64,000 nucleotides of DNA from Companilactobacillus bobalius (GTDB lineage Bacteria > Bacillota > Bacilli > Lactobacillales > Lactobacillaceae). A program made the position numbers and the translations under genes. The stretch covers positions 1 through 64,000 of the forward strand of contig NZ_LNUA01000061.1 of NCBI RefSeq assembly GCF_009764355.1, given 5' to 3'. The notes beneath the pieces are model-generated. The model did no database searches, had not been told where the DNA came from, and saw nothing but the letters and a program-made list of their open reading frames with translations. Below, piece after piece: positions 43,770-52,072 of the stretch (position 1 is its first letter; every line of letters begins with the position of its first letter).

Positions 43770-44180
43770 TTAATCTTCAGAATTAAAGTCAATCATGGGA
43801 AGTGTCATAGCTGGGAAACCACTTGCTGCAGTCATCATTGAGACTAATGGGCGTAAATAAGATAATAAAATTGTTGCAGCATCTGTTTGTAAAATTTGTA
43901 AGGCATCTACATTGGATATTTCATCATCGACTTTGAAATATGAAGATATTTTGCTAGATATTTTATACGGTACTTGATCCCGGTCTAGGTTAACAAAGAG
44001 GCTCAAGTAAACTGGAACAGCCGAACTCCAGTCGATTTCTAATTCCGGAGGCATTTCGATCATCGTTTTAATGTCTAATTGTTCGAGACCGTCGACAATA
44101 TCGAACTGTTCATTAACTTTGAGATCGAATTCTGAAACAGTGGGATCATCAAATTGTAAATATCGATCAATTTTATTCAT
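43770..44180 (-). CDS. SecB-like chaperone
   Basis: This 136-residue protein has a C-terminal SecB pattern, DAATILLSYLRPLVSMMTAASGFPAMTLPMIDF, matching the SecB end (aromatic/Leu, Arg, then Ser-x-x-x-x-x-x-Gly-Phe-Pro-x-hydrophobic). The N-terminal beta part (EFDLKVNEQFDIVD, PVYLSLFVNLD) also fits. SecB holds unfolded proteins for export and is rare in Gram-positives, where relatives can belong to toxin-antitoxin-chaperone systems. No toxin-antitoxin pair is adjacent. The start is ATG 44180 with GGAGG 7 nt upstream. The gene is alone between terminators. Confidence 0.7.
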   Translation of the reverse strand: MNKIDRYLQFDDPTVSEFDLKVNEQFDIVDGLEQLDIKTMIEMPPELEIDWSSAVPVYLSLFVNLDRDQVPYKISSKISSYFKVDDEISNVDALQILQTDAATILLSYLRPLVSMMTAASGFPAMTLPMIDFNSED

Positions 44181-44253
44181 GATTTTTCCTCCATATATTT
44201 TTCGTAAGTTTAGCATGTTGCCGAAAAAAGAGATATTTATTTGCTATTCCAAT

Positions 44254-44284
44254 AAAAAAATCGACTTTGAGAGTCGATTTTTTT
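44254..44284. terminator. terminator of the ssuC-ssuB operon
   Basis: AAATCGACT pairs with AGTCGATTT, with T residues on both sides. It overlaps the end of the ATPase gene. Confidence 0.8.
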
Positions 44285-45008
44285 AGGCAGTCTGTTTTTG
44301 AATTTCCTTTTCACCCAGAATCTCATTGAGGACTCGATCGGCCACGATACCAATTTGACCGGCATTGCGATTTTTAGGACAAGTTTCCTCATAATAATTA
44401 GTGGATTCTTTCATAACGACGATACGGTCTGCCATACGAGCAGCTTCATCGACATCATGGGTTACAAGGATAGTGGTGAGATGTTGCTTTTGACAAACAT
44501 CAAGGATCAAATCTTGCATTTTTCTTCTAGTCAAAGCATCTAAGGCACCAAGCGGTTCATCCAACAATAAGACTTTAGGATTAGTCATTAAAGCTCTAGC
44601 TAGAGCGATTCGTTGTTTTTGACCACCTGACAATTGATTGGGAAAGTGGTCGGCATAGTCGCCTAGTTCAACAAGATTTAATAGTTCTTTGGCATGTGCT
44701 TTAGTATTTTTATCTTTAGAACCAAATGATAAATTGTCTAAAACATTCATCCAGGGAAGTAAACGATCTTCTTGGAACATCATTCTCATAACGGAACGAG
44801 AGTTGTCTTCACCAACAGTGATCGATCCGCTAGTTGGTTTTTCCAATCCGGCAATCAATCTCAAGAGGGTACTTTTACCGCCACCACTCATACCAACTAA
44901 GGCAATGAATTCGCCTTGATTAATATTGAGATTCACATTTTTCAAGGCAGTTAGGTCTTGATACATTTTATTAACATTTTTAATTTCAATCATTGAATTT
45001 TTAATCAT
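44283..45008 (-). CDS. SsuB/TauB-type ABC transporter ATPase
   Basis: This 241-residue ATPase of the nitrate/sulfonate/taurine class has Walker A GMSGGGKSTLLR, signature LSGGQKQRIALARAL, Walker B VLLLDEPLGALD and H-loop VTHDVDEAARMADR. The start is ATG 45008, overlapping the permease stop by one base and with AAGGAG 9 nt upstream. It would energise the permease upstream and probably use the SsuA-like protein encoded at 39981. Confidence 0.9.
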   Translation of the reverse strand: MIKNSMIEIKNVNKMYQDLTALKNVNLNINQGEFIALVGMSGGGKSTLLRLIAGLEKPTSGSITVGEDNSRSVMRMMFQEDRLLPWMNVLDNLSFGSKDKNTKAHAKELLNLVELGDYADHFPNQLSGGQKQRIALARALMTNPKVLLLDEPLGALDALTRRKMQDLILDVCQKQHLTTILVTHDVDEAARMADRIVVMKESTNYYEETCPKNRNAGQIGIVADRVLNEILGEKEIQKQTA

Positions 45009-45817
45009 TAAACGTTGCTCCTTCCGGTCTTTTGCCATTCAAGCAGTAAACTTTCAAAACTCTTTGCAACTAAGTCAGAAATTTTACCTAAGACAGCGTA
45101 GACGACGATACATAAAATAACAGTTTCCATATCCATAAAGTCTTCAGCATTATTAGCCATATAACCAATACCAGAACTGGCTGAAATAGTTTCAGCGACG
45201 ATTAATGTGGTCCACATCACACCTAAGGCATAACGGATACCAACGAGAATTTGTGGTAAGGCAGCTGGAAAAATAATTTTGAAGAACATTTGGCCTTTGG
45301 AAAGTTCATAAGATTTTCCCATTTCAATCAAATCAGGGTCGACGGAACTGATACCGTGGAATGTATTGATATAGACTGGGAACATTGTTCCGATAGCCAC
45401 TAGAGAGATCTTGGCTGATTCATTGATACCAAGCCATAAAATAATTAATGGGATAAGTGCCAAATGAGGAATATTACGAAACATCTGAATAGAGGAGTCG
45501 AATAGTAAACGACAAGTCTTTGACATTCCGTTGATAAATCCGAGGATAAAACCAACACCACCACCAATCAAAAGACCGACGGTAGCACGATAAAGACTGA
45601 TACTTAAGTTTTTAGGCAGTTCGCCACTTTGGGTTAACTTGATTCCGTCTTGAAACACCGCTAGAGGTGATGGTAAAACGGAACTCGATAGCCAACCAAG
45701 GGTAGAACTGACCTGCCAAAAGAGAATCAGAATAATCGGCAAGAGAAATGGCAATAGTTTGGTTACAGGAAGAACAAATTTCCTTTTTTTGCGTGCTATA
45801 GTCAAAGAATCTTGCAT
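45008..45817 (-). CDS. SsuC/TauC-type ABC transporter permease
   Basis: This 269-residue membrane permease has six helices and the EAA loop GKSYELSKGQMFFKIIFPAALPQILVGIRYALG, typical of the SsuC family. It lies 18 nt after the CoA-ligase copy 2 gene and overlaps the ATPase gene, so ligase-permease-ATPase form one minus-strand operon. The substrate might be a sulfonate, but the ligase neighbours suggest an organic acid. Confidence 0.9.
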   Translation of the reverse strand: MQDSLTIARKKRKFVLPVTKLLPFLLPIILILFWQVSSTLGWLSSSVLPSPLAVFQDGIKLTQSGELPKNLSISLYRATVGLLIGGGVGFILGFINGMSKTCRLLFDSSIQMFRNIPHLALIPLIILWLGINESAKISLVAIGTMFPVYINTFHGISSVDPDLIEMGKSYELSKGQMFFKIIFPAALPQILVGIRYALGVMWTTLIVAETISASSGIGYMANNAEDFMDMETVILCIVVYAVLGKISDLVAKSFESLLLEWQKTGRSNV

Positions 45818-45835
45818 CGACTAAGCCTCCTTTAA

Positions 45836-47323
45836 TTATTGAGTCACTTCTTGAGCTAGAAGTGTACGTTGAATTTTTCCAGTAGCATTCTTTGGTAATT
45901 GACTACTAAAGATATACTTTGTAGGACGTTCAACAGGTAATAACTGCTCATTTGCTAATTCATTCAACAATGCGAGTTGGTGTCGATGATCTTGACTGAT
46001 TTCATTTGGAACAATAACAGCAGTAACGGTTTCACCATAAATTTTGTCAGGAACACCAATTACAGCCATTTCACGGACAAATTTCAAAACGTTAAGACAA
46101 TCTTCAACAGCAAGTGGATTAACGTTTTCGCCACCACGGATGATCATTTCTTTACTACGTCCAGAAATTTGAAGATAACCATTTTCATCTAGGGAACCTA
46201 AATCTCCAGTTAAAAGCCAACCATCATGGAAAGCCTCCGGTTGTGGATCGAGATAGTGTGTAATAATACTTTCACCTTTAATGGCAATTTCACCTACTTG
46301 ACCGACAGCCATCTCTTCATAATTGGCGCCAAGAATCTTTAATTCAGTACCAACTGGCAAACCGACACTATTTTGAAGAGGTTTGTTCAACGGATTCTGA
46401 GCAATTTGACTAGCTGCTTCCGTCATACCGTAACTTTCAATTAAAGGAACGTTGAAACGACGATTGAATTCTTCGTGAGTACTTGGTAATAAAGGTGCCG
46501 AAGCAGTTCTGAGAAATCTTAAATTGTTGTCAGTGGGTTGTTCGTCACGTTGTAACAAAATGGCGATAATAGCCGGTGTGAGTGAGACCCAAGTTATCTT
46601 TTCACTACTGACTTCCTTCCAGAATAAATGGGCACTGAATTTTGGACGGAATAGTAATTGTCCATGAGATAAGCAGGTAGCTAAATTAGAGATTACCAAG
46701 GCATTGATGTGAAACATTGGCATCAAGATAAAAGTACTATCGTGACTGGTGAGTAACTCACTATCAATAACGTGGAAGGCACCAGCTAAGAGTTGATAAT
46801 GTGTTAAACCGACCCGTTTAGGTTTTCCCGTTGTACCAGAAGTATGCATGATAACCGCCAATTGATCATCATCAGGAGTTTCATTAAGATGAGCAATGTG
46901 TTTGTTACGGATAAAGATTTGAACCTCAGATTCATGTAAAGTAGTTAAACGAGGTTGATTAGTAAAAGTATCTTTTAAGATGGAAAGTTCTTTAATGTTT
47001 TCATTTAGAATAATTGCTGAATAATGATATTGATCTTCCAGTTCACTGATTTGAATTTCAGTAGAAACGGGATTAATAGGTTGTACAATAGCACCAATAT
47101 CCCAGAGACTTTGAATAACGATAGAGTAAGAAACTGAATTAGATAAGGCGACTAAGACGATATCGTTATGACCAATACCCTTGTTTTGCCAATAGTTTTT
47201 CCAAACATTTTCTTCTAAGTTAAGTTGACTACCCGTGTACCAGTGTTGACCGGCATCTTGCATCAAAGGACGAGAAGAGCCAGCAATCAATTGTTGTTTT
47301 AATCTTTCTGTAAGTTCTGACAT
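45836..47323 (-). CDS. AMP-forming acyl-CoA synthetase (ANL family), copy 2
   Basis: This 495-residue paralogue of the ligase at 38467 has MHTSGTTGKPKRVGLTH, ESYGMTEAASQ, DGWLLTGDLGSLDENGYL and the C-terminal PKNATGKIQR with the catalytic Lys. The start MSELTERLKQQL aligns with MSEITNLLNKQL of copy 1, which fixes ATG 47323 although its ribosome-binding site (AAAGGA) is farther than usual. It is the first gene of the operon with the SsuC- and SsuB-type genes. Confidence 0.88.
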   Translation of the reverse strand: MSELTERLKQQLIAGSSRPLMQDAGQHWYTGSQLNLEENVWKNYWQNKGIGHNDIVLVALSNSVSYSIVIQSLWDIGAIVQPINPVSTEIQISELEDQYHYSAIILNENIKELSILKDTFTNQPRLTTLHESEVQIFIRNKHIAHLNETPDDDQLAVIMHTSGTTGKPKRVGLTHYQLLAGAFHVIDSELLTSHDSTFILMPMFHINALVISNLATCLSHGQLLFRPKFSAHLFWKEVSSEKITWVSLTPAIIAILLQRDEQPTDNNLRFLRTASAPLLPSTHEEFNRRFNVPLIESYGMTEAASQIAQNPLNKPLQNSVGLPVGTELKILGANYEEMAVGQVGEIAIKGESIITHYLDPQPEAFHDGWLLTGDLGSLDENGYLQISGRSKEMIIRGGENVNPLAVEDCLNVLKFVREMAVIGVPDKIYGETVTAVIVPNEISQDHRHQLALLNELANEQLLPVERPTKYIFSSQLPKNATGKIQRTLLAQEVTQ

Positions 47324-47448
47324 AAGTAATACCAAGTCCTTTCACTTGTTTAATTGTTCGATTGAATAAACATAGTTTACAAGGAAGATGGCGAAGTAAC
47401 TACTTAGGTTCGATAAGGTTTTTATAAGAAAATCTTAGAAAGAGGAGA

Positions 47449-47563
47449 GGGTTCCACAGACCCGGGAATTTCCGAGGATTTGCCTAAGTCCTGGAATCGC
47501 CCGCGAATTGTGCGAGCAATTTCAGGACTGTAGCAAACCGGAAGAAATTGGTCTGTGGAACCC
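47449..47563 (+). repeat. palindromic intergenic repeat, copy B
   Basis: Outer arms GGGTTCCACAGACC and GGTCTGTGGAACCC pair perfectly. Inside are TTTGCCTAAGTCCTG and CAGGACTGTAGCAAACCGG. The outer arm sequence differs from copies A, C, D and E, yet both sides changed together. It lies upstream of the minus-strand CoA-ligase copy 2. Confidence 0.8.
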
Positions 47564-47624
47564 GTTTAAGCAGCATACTTGAGAAACATAGCCAGACCGA
47601 GAAGATTTAAATCAATAAAAGAAC

Positions 47625-47704
47625 TGCCGTCCTCCGCAAAAAGAAAATTTGTCTGGAACGCCATGGGCTGAGCCAATTTTCTTGTTGCTTCGGACTAAAT
47701 CCAG
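47625..47704 (+). repeat. second repeat family, full-length copy F2
   Basis: GTCCTCCGCAA (47629-47639) can pair with TTGCTTCGGAC (47685-47695), and AAGAAAATT with AATTTTCTT inside. Its left half recurs at 37158 and its right half at 50441. It lies 60 nt after copy B of the other repeat family. Confidence 0.55.
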
Positions 47705-47737
47705 CTTTGTTTATCAGTTATTGTAAAATTCAAACCA

Positions 47738-47772
47738 ATAAAAAAATCCAATCCTAAGGAAGGATTAGATTT
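47738..47772 (-). terminator. terminator of the two-component operon
   Basis: AAATCCAATCCT and AGGATTAGATTT form a stem with one mismatch. The T run is on the minus strand. It overlaps the histidine kinase stop codon. Confidence 0.8.
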
Positions 47773-49144
47773 TATCAAAAGTAATTTTAAAAATACTACC
47801 ACGAGGTTGATTATCCAAAACCTCGATAGTACCGTTATTCAATTTAACCAGTTGAGCCACGATAGATAGTCCCAGACCGCTACCCTTAATTTCGGTAGAG
47901 TGAGAAGTATCAACTCGGTAGAATCTTTGGAAAATAAGTTTTTTCTGATCATCGGGAATACCCATGCCTAAGTCAGCAACTGATAATTCAACCTTATCAG
48001 CGATATTTTTCAAACTTAAACTAATAGGGGTATTGTCATCAGAATATTTATTAGCATTATCCAAAAGAGCCACAATAATCTGTTTCAAGGTGTCACAATT
48101 ACCTGAAATATGTAAGTCGGGATCAATGTCTAATTTCATTTCATGGGGAATAGATGGTTCATAGTGCTGACCGATTTGTTCAGTGATCTCTGATAGATTT
48201 TCATCCTGCAAAATGACTTTAGCTCGGTCGGCTCGAGACAAATGTAGGAGATTTTCAATTAAATTCTGCATTCTCAAAGATTCTTCGTCGATAAAATCAA
48301 GTGATTCAGGAATGACTTCGGGATGTTTGTCACCATGACGCTTGATTAGATTAATATTGCCTCGAACTGCCGCTATCGGTGTACGCAGTTCATGTGAAGC
48401 GTTAGAAACGAAATCTTTTTCACGTTGTAATCTTTGATTCTGAGCAGTCAGCAATTCGTTGAAAGCATTACCCAATTCATTGATCTCTTGAGGACTCTTG
48501 GGAACAGTTAGAGTTGGTTGATCGACTTCGGAATCTTTAATGGTACTTCTAGTTTCATTAACTAATTGAATAGTAGGGGCACTTAATTTGGCAGCTAATT
48601 GCTGAGCCCACCACGTTCCAAAACCCAACGTAATGAAGACAACGATACTGATAATGATGATTAGTAGAATCATACTATTGATCAGACGGTTCAAACTGAC
48701 CCATATTTGATAAGTTGTGTTGGAATCCTTTTGTGAAAAGAATAAAAAAAATCCAAAACCGTCAACGTAAACAACGTTTTTACCAAAAATACTGAATTTC
48801 TTTTGAGCAATAAATTTTTTGGAAGCTGAAGAAGTCATGATAATCTGTCCTTCACGACCAGATGTTGCCGTAATGGAGGATTGATTAGTTTTAACTCTAA
48901 TAACAGTATTTTGCTTGGAATGACGATTGTTCTGGTTGTTCCAGTGGATAAAACTGGGGATATCGTCAATATTAGCTCGATTCAAACTCATCATTTGTCC
49001 TTGAGCTTCGTGGACTGTCAGCAAAGATTGCTGCACACCAACAATAATTAAAATTAAGGCACTGATTGATAAAGTAATGATGATGACTAATTTTTTGATA
49101 CCATTGTTAATTAATTCTTGATAAGTAAGTTGCTTGTCATTCAT
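47765..49144 (-). CDS. sensor histidine kinase
   Basis: This 459-residue membrane kinase has two helices (about 18-40 and 155-178) flanking an extracellular sensor region, then HAMP, a dimerisation domain with the phosphorylated His in FVSNASHELRTPIAAVRGN, and an ATPase domain (N-box LLDNANKYS, G1 DLGMGIPD, G2 GSGLGLSI). It overlaps the response regulator stop by 4 bp. The layout resembles ArlS/CroS-like kinases. The stimulus is unknown. Confidence 0.92.
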   Translation of the reverse strand: MNDKQLTYQELINNGIKKLVIIITLSISALILIIVGVQQSLLTVHEAQGQMMSLNRANIDDIPSFIHWNNQNNRHSKQNTVIRVKTNQSSITATSGREGQIIMTSSASKKFIAQKKFSIFGKNVVYVDGFGFFLFFSQKDSNTTYQIWVSLNRLINSMILLIIIISIVVFITLGFGTWWAQQLAAKLSAPTIQLVNETRSTIKDSEVDQPTLTVPKSPQEINELGNAFNELLTAQNQRLQREKDFVSNASHELRTPIAAVRGNINLIKRHGDKHPEVIPESLDFIDEESLRMQNLIENLLHLSRADRAKVILQDENLSEITEQIGQHYEPSIPHEMKLDIDPDLHISGNCDTLKQIIVALLDNANKYSDDNTPISLSLKNIADKVELSVADLGMGIPDDQKKLIFQRFYRVDTSHSTEIKGSGLGLSIVAQLVKLNNGTIEVLDNQPRGSIFKITFDKI

Positions 49145-49833
49145 TCTGTCACGTCCTCGAGTGAGTAACCAACGCCTCTGATAGTTTGAATAAGAGGCTT
49201 ATTTTTTTTGCCATCAATTTTACTTCGTAAGTAACCGACGTAGACATCAACGACATTTTGTTGACCTAAGAAATCTTCGCCCCAAACATTGTCTAATAAT
49301 TCGTCACGAGTGAAAACTTTGCCAATATGTTGAAGGAAGAATAGCAAAAGATCGTATTCTCGTCTAGTTAATTGAACGATTTCGTTATTTCTTGTTACTT
49401 GATGTGATTTAGTATTCAAAATTAAATCAGCAATTTGATAGGTTTGGTCAGGTTCTGATAAATGTTCAGCGCGTCTTTGAATAACACGAACCCTTGCCAA
49501 TAATTCTTCGATTTCAAACGGTTTGGTAATGTAATCGTCAGCACCATTATCTAATCCGGCAACCTTGTCACCAATGTAATCACGAGCTGTCATAACGATA
49601 ACGGGAACTTGATCGTGTTTTCTGATCCGACGTAGAACTTCCATACCGTCGAGTTTAGGCAACATCCAATCTAATAGAATCAGTAACAAATCATTTTGAT
49701 GTTTTTCATATAAGTCCATAGCTTCAGCACCATCATTGGCGATAACTGTTTTAAAATCCTCAAACTGTAATTCCTTACTAACGTAACTTGAAAGACTGCG
49801 TTCATCCTCAACGATTAAAATTGTGTTTTTCAT
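49141..49833 (-). CDS. OmpR-family response regulator
   Basis: This 230-residue regulator has a receiver domain (phospho-Asp in LLILLDWMLPKLDGME, switch Thr/Lys in VIVMTAR and DYITKPF) and an OmpR-type winged helix (QLTRREYDLLLFFLQHIGKVFTRDELLDNVWG). The start is ATG 49833 with GGGAG 8 nt upstream. It is cotranscribed with the kinase downstream (4-bp overlap). Confidence 0.92.
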   Translation of the reverse strand: MKNTILIVEDERSLSSYVSKELQFEDFKTVIANDGAEAMDLYEKHQNDLLLILLDWMLPKLDGMEVLRRIRKHDQVPVIVMTARDYIGDKVAGLDNGADDYITKPFEIEELLARVRVIQRRAEHLSEPDQTYQIADLILNTKSHQVTRNNEIVQLTRREYDLLLFFLQHIGKVFTRDELLDNVWGEDFLGQQNVVDVYVGYLRSKIDGKKNKPLIQTIRGVGYSLEDVTE

Positions 49834-50009
49834 CAATAAATCTCCCAATAATTATTTAGTTCATTATAAACATCTTTTATTAAAGAAAGCTAAAAATTCC
49901 ATTGCGTATGATATTTGTTTCCGAGAAAACTGTGGGTAAGAGAATATATCATTTTTTTGAATCGGTTTATGTTACACTACCAATTGATCAGTTAAAAAGG
50001 ATGACTTAA

Positions 50010-50441
50010 ATGGAAAAAGCAATTGAGATTCTCAAAAAAAATAATTACAAGGTAACTAAACAGAGAACAGATTTAATTAGTTATCTCAAAAATTTTACAA
50101 TTCACTACGTTGCCATCAACGATATTGTCAACTACATGCGCAATCTTTATCCCGGAATGAGCAATAATACAATTTATCGTAATCTAAAAGAGTTTGCAGA
50201 TATTGGGTTAGTTGAATATCAGGAAAAAAATAAAACACTGGTAAAGTATCAATGTGATTTTGAACATCGTCATCATCATCACTTTGTCTGTAAAAACTGC
50301 GGTCGAGTGACAGAGTTAAAAGCCTGTCCAATTGAGTTTTTCACCGATCAATTACCAGGGTATACAGTTGAAGGGCATGCGATAGAAGTTTATGGATTGT
50401 GTGCTGACTGTACTAAGAAGTTGGAGAAGAAAGAAGCGTAG
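50010..50441 (+). CDS. Fur-family regulator, probably Zur
   Basis: This 143-residue metalloregulator has an N-terminal winged HTH (YKVTKQRTDLISYL, MSNNTIYRNLKEFADIGLVE) and a C-terminal dimerisation and metal domain rich in ligands (FEHRHHHHFVCKNCGRV and YGLCADC). The structural zinc CxxC pairs are present. Its neighbours are a zinc-type ABC importer with a Zur-like operator, which favours Zur over Fur or PerR, but this rests on context. The stop codon touches a copy of the second repeat family. Confidence 0.85.
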   Translation: MEKAIEILKKNNYKVTKQRTDLISYLKNFTIHYVAINDIVNYMRNLYPGMSNNTIYRNLKEFADIGLVEYQEKNKTLVKYQCDFEHRHHHHFVCKNCGRVTELKACPIEFFTDQLPGYTVEGHAIEVYGLCADCTKKLEKKEA

Positions 50442-50474
50442 AGCCAATTCTCTTGTTGCTCCGGATTAAATCCT
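50441..50474 (+). repeat. second repeat family, partial copy F3
   Basis: GAGCCAATTCTCTTGTTGCT, then CCGGATTAAATCC, matches the right half of the element at 47625 and starts at the stop codon of the Fur-family gene. Confidence 0.5.
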
Positions 50475-50512
50475 ATTTTGCTAAGTAATATCATAAAATC
50501 TAAATAATAAAT

Positions 50513-50583
50513 AAGAACGGTCTCTATTAAGTGATTCAAGTACAGGATATGTCTTGAATGCTTAATGGAGGCCGTTCTTTTTT
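50513..50583. terminator. long terminator hairpin, fur-like gene/zinc operon
   Basis: AAGAACGG with a following TCTCTATTAAG pairs imperfectly with CTTAATGGAG and CCGTTCTT, and is followed by T residues. It lies between convergent units and may serve both strands. Confidence 0.75.
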
Positions 50584-50601
50584 GATTGATAGTTTGATTT
50601 T

Positions 50602-51399
50602 TTAGTGATTTAAGCGCCAGTTTTTATAACTTAACCCTAGGAAGTAAGCAATTACTTCAAAAGTTGAAATAAAGAAGGTTACGGGCCAATTTGTTATAAA
50701 GGCTAAGTATAATCCTAACCAAACTCCGATCAACGAAAGTCCCACTGAAACGATGATCATCTTTGGAACGGAGTGAACGATATATTTAGCGGTAGCGGCT
50801 GGTAATGTTAATAGTACGAAAACTAGTAATGAACCAACAATTTGAGCACCGATACTGACACTCAAAGCGAGAGTAACTAAGAAAGTAATTGAGAGTAGTC
50901 TGGTTTTAAGCCCAGCTGCTTGGGCACCAATGTGGTCGAAGGAATCAAAGGATAGAGGTTTGTAAAAAATGATGAAAATCAAGATGACAAAGATAGCCAA
51001 AATCATTAGTTGATGAACTTCTTTAGCACTGATACCGACGATACTTCCGAATAAAATATTTGTGGCATAACTACTTGATTCAGAGGATAACGATAAGAAC
51101 AGAATTCCTAGACCTATGAATAATGAAGAAATGGCACTGATTGAAGCTTCACGTCGTGATGATTCAGTACTTAAACTACCGACAGCAATTGAACTAATTA
51201 GGGTGAAGAGAATCATTCCAGCTAAAGGAGAAATTCCAATTAAGATACCAAATGAAGCTCCAGCAAATCCAATTTCTGATAGTGTGTGAGAAAGAAATGA
51301 CATATTTCTTGAAACTACGAAAACTCCCACTAATCCAGCTGTTATTGCAATGAAAGTACTGGCAATAAAGGCCTCACGCATAAATTCATATCCAAACAT
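50602..51399 (-). CDS. metal (zinc-type) ABC transporter permease
   Basis: This 265-residue membrane permease of the ABC-3 family (ZnuB/AdcB/MntB) has about eight helices, with VFVVSRNMSFLSHTLSEIGFAGASFG near the start and LVFVLLTLPAATAKYI. The start ATG 51399 has GGAGGGG 7 nt upstream; the longer upstream frame overlaps the ATPase gene. It is the last gene of a binding protein-ATPase-permease operon on the minus strand. Confidence 0.9.
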   Translation of the reverse strand: MFGYEFMREAFIASTFIAITAGLVGVFVVSRNMSFLSHTLSEIGFAGASFGILIGISPLAGMILFTLISSIAVGSLSTESSRREASISAISSLFIGLGILFLSLSSESSSYATNILFGSIVGISAKEVHQLMILAIFVILIFIIFYKPLSFDSFDHIGAQAAGLKTRLLSITFLVTLALSVSIGAQIVGSLLVFVLLTLPAATAKYIVHSVPKMIIVSVGLSLIGVWLGLYLAFITNWPVTFFISTFEVIAYFLGLSYKNWRLNH

Positions 51400-51403
51400 A
51401 AAA

Positions 51404-52069
51404 TTACCCCTCCATCTCGAACATATCTTTAGAAACTTTTTGTACATCGATGGGCTCAATGGTCTTATTTTTAAAGAGAAGAGCTCGTTTGGTGTATTTT
51501 TTGGTTAAATCATAATCATGAGTGATGAAAATGACAGTTAGATGATATTTTTGATTCAATTCTTGAACTAAATCCATTAGTTGGGTTTTGACTTCTACAT
51601 CTAAACTGGCCGTTGATTCATCCAAAATTAAAGTTTTAGGGTCATTCAGTAGTGCTTGAGCCAGATAAGCTTTTTGTTTTTCACCACCAGAGACCAAACC
51701 TAATGGTCGATCCTTGATTTCCGTTAGCCCAGTTCTTTGAAGAATTGTATTGATCAAATTATTATTTTGACGACGCTTTTCAGGATTTAACGTTACTTTT
51801 AGATTCAAACGAATGAATTGTTCAATACTGAGCGGATAATCAGAATCGATATTTCGGAACTGTGGAACGTAACCAATCGTTTGTCCGGAAGTCTTGATGG
51901 TTCCGCTAGACGATTTTTCTAAGCCAATAATTATTTTAACTAAAGTGGTTTTACCTGAACCATTGGGACCGACAAGACTGATGAAGTCACCATCATTAAT
52001 TTGAAAATTAAGGTTCTCAAAGACTAATTGATTGCCAAATCTTTTTGATAAATTTTCTGCTTTAATCAT
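51404..52069 (-). CDS. metal (zinc-type) ABC transporter ATPase
   Basis: This 221-residue ATPase has Walker A GPNGSGKTTLVK, signature VSGGEKQKAYLAQAL, Walker B LILDESTASLD (Ser where Pro is usual) and H-loop IFITHDYDLT. It starts 3 nt after the binding-protein gene and ends 4 nt before the permease gene, so the operon is tight. Confidence 0.9.
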   Translation of the reverse strand: MIKAENLSKRFGNQLVFENLNFQINDGDFISLVGPNGSGKTTLVKIIIGLEKSSSGTIKTSGQTIGYVPQFRNIDSDYPLSIEQFIRLNLKVTLNPEKRRQNNNLINTILQRTGLTEIKDRPLGLVSGGEKQKAYLAQALLNDPKTLILDESTASLDVEVKTQLMDLVQELNQKYHLTVIFITHDYDLTKKYTKRALLFKNKTIEPIDVQKVSKDMFEMEG

Positions 52070-52072
52070 ATG

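Noticed and set aside
50267..50284. CATCATCATCACTTTG histidine repeat as a short tandem repeat
   Set aside because: It encodes the HHHH metal-binding stretch of the Fur-family protein.
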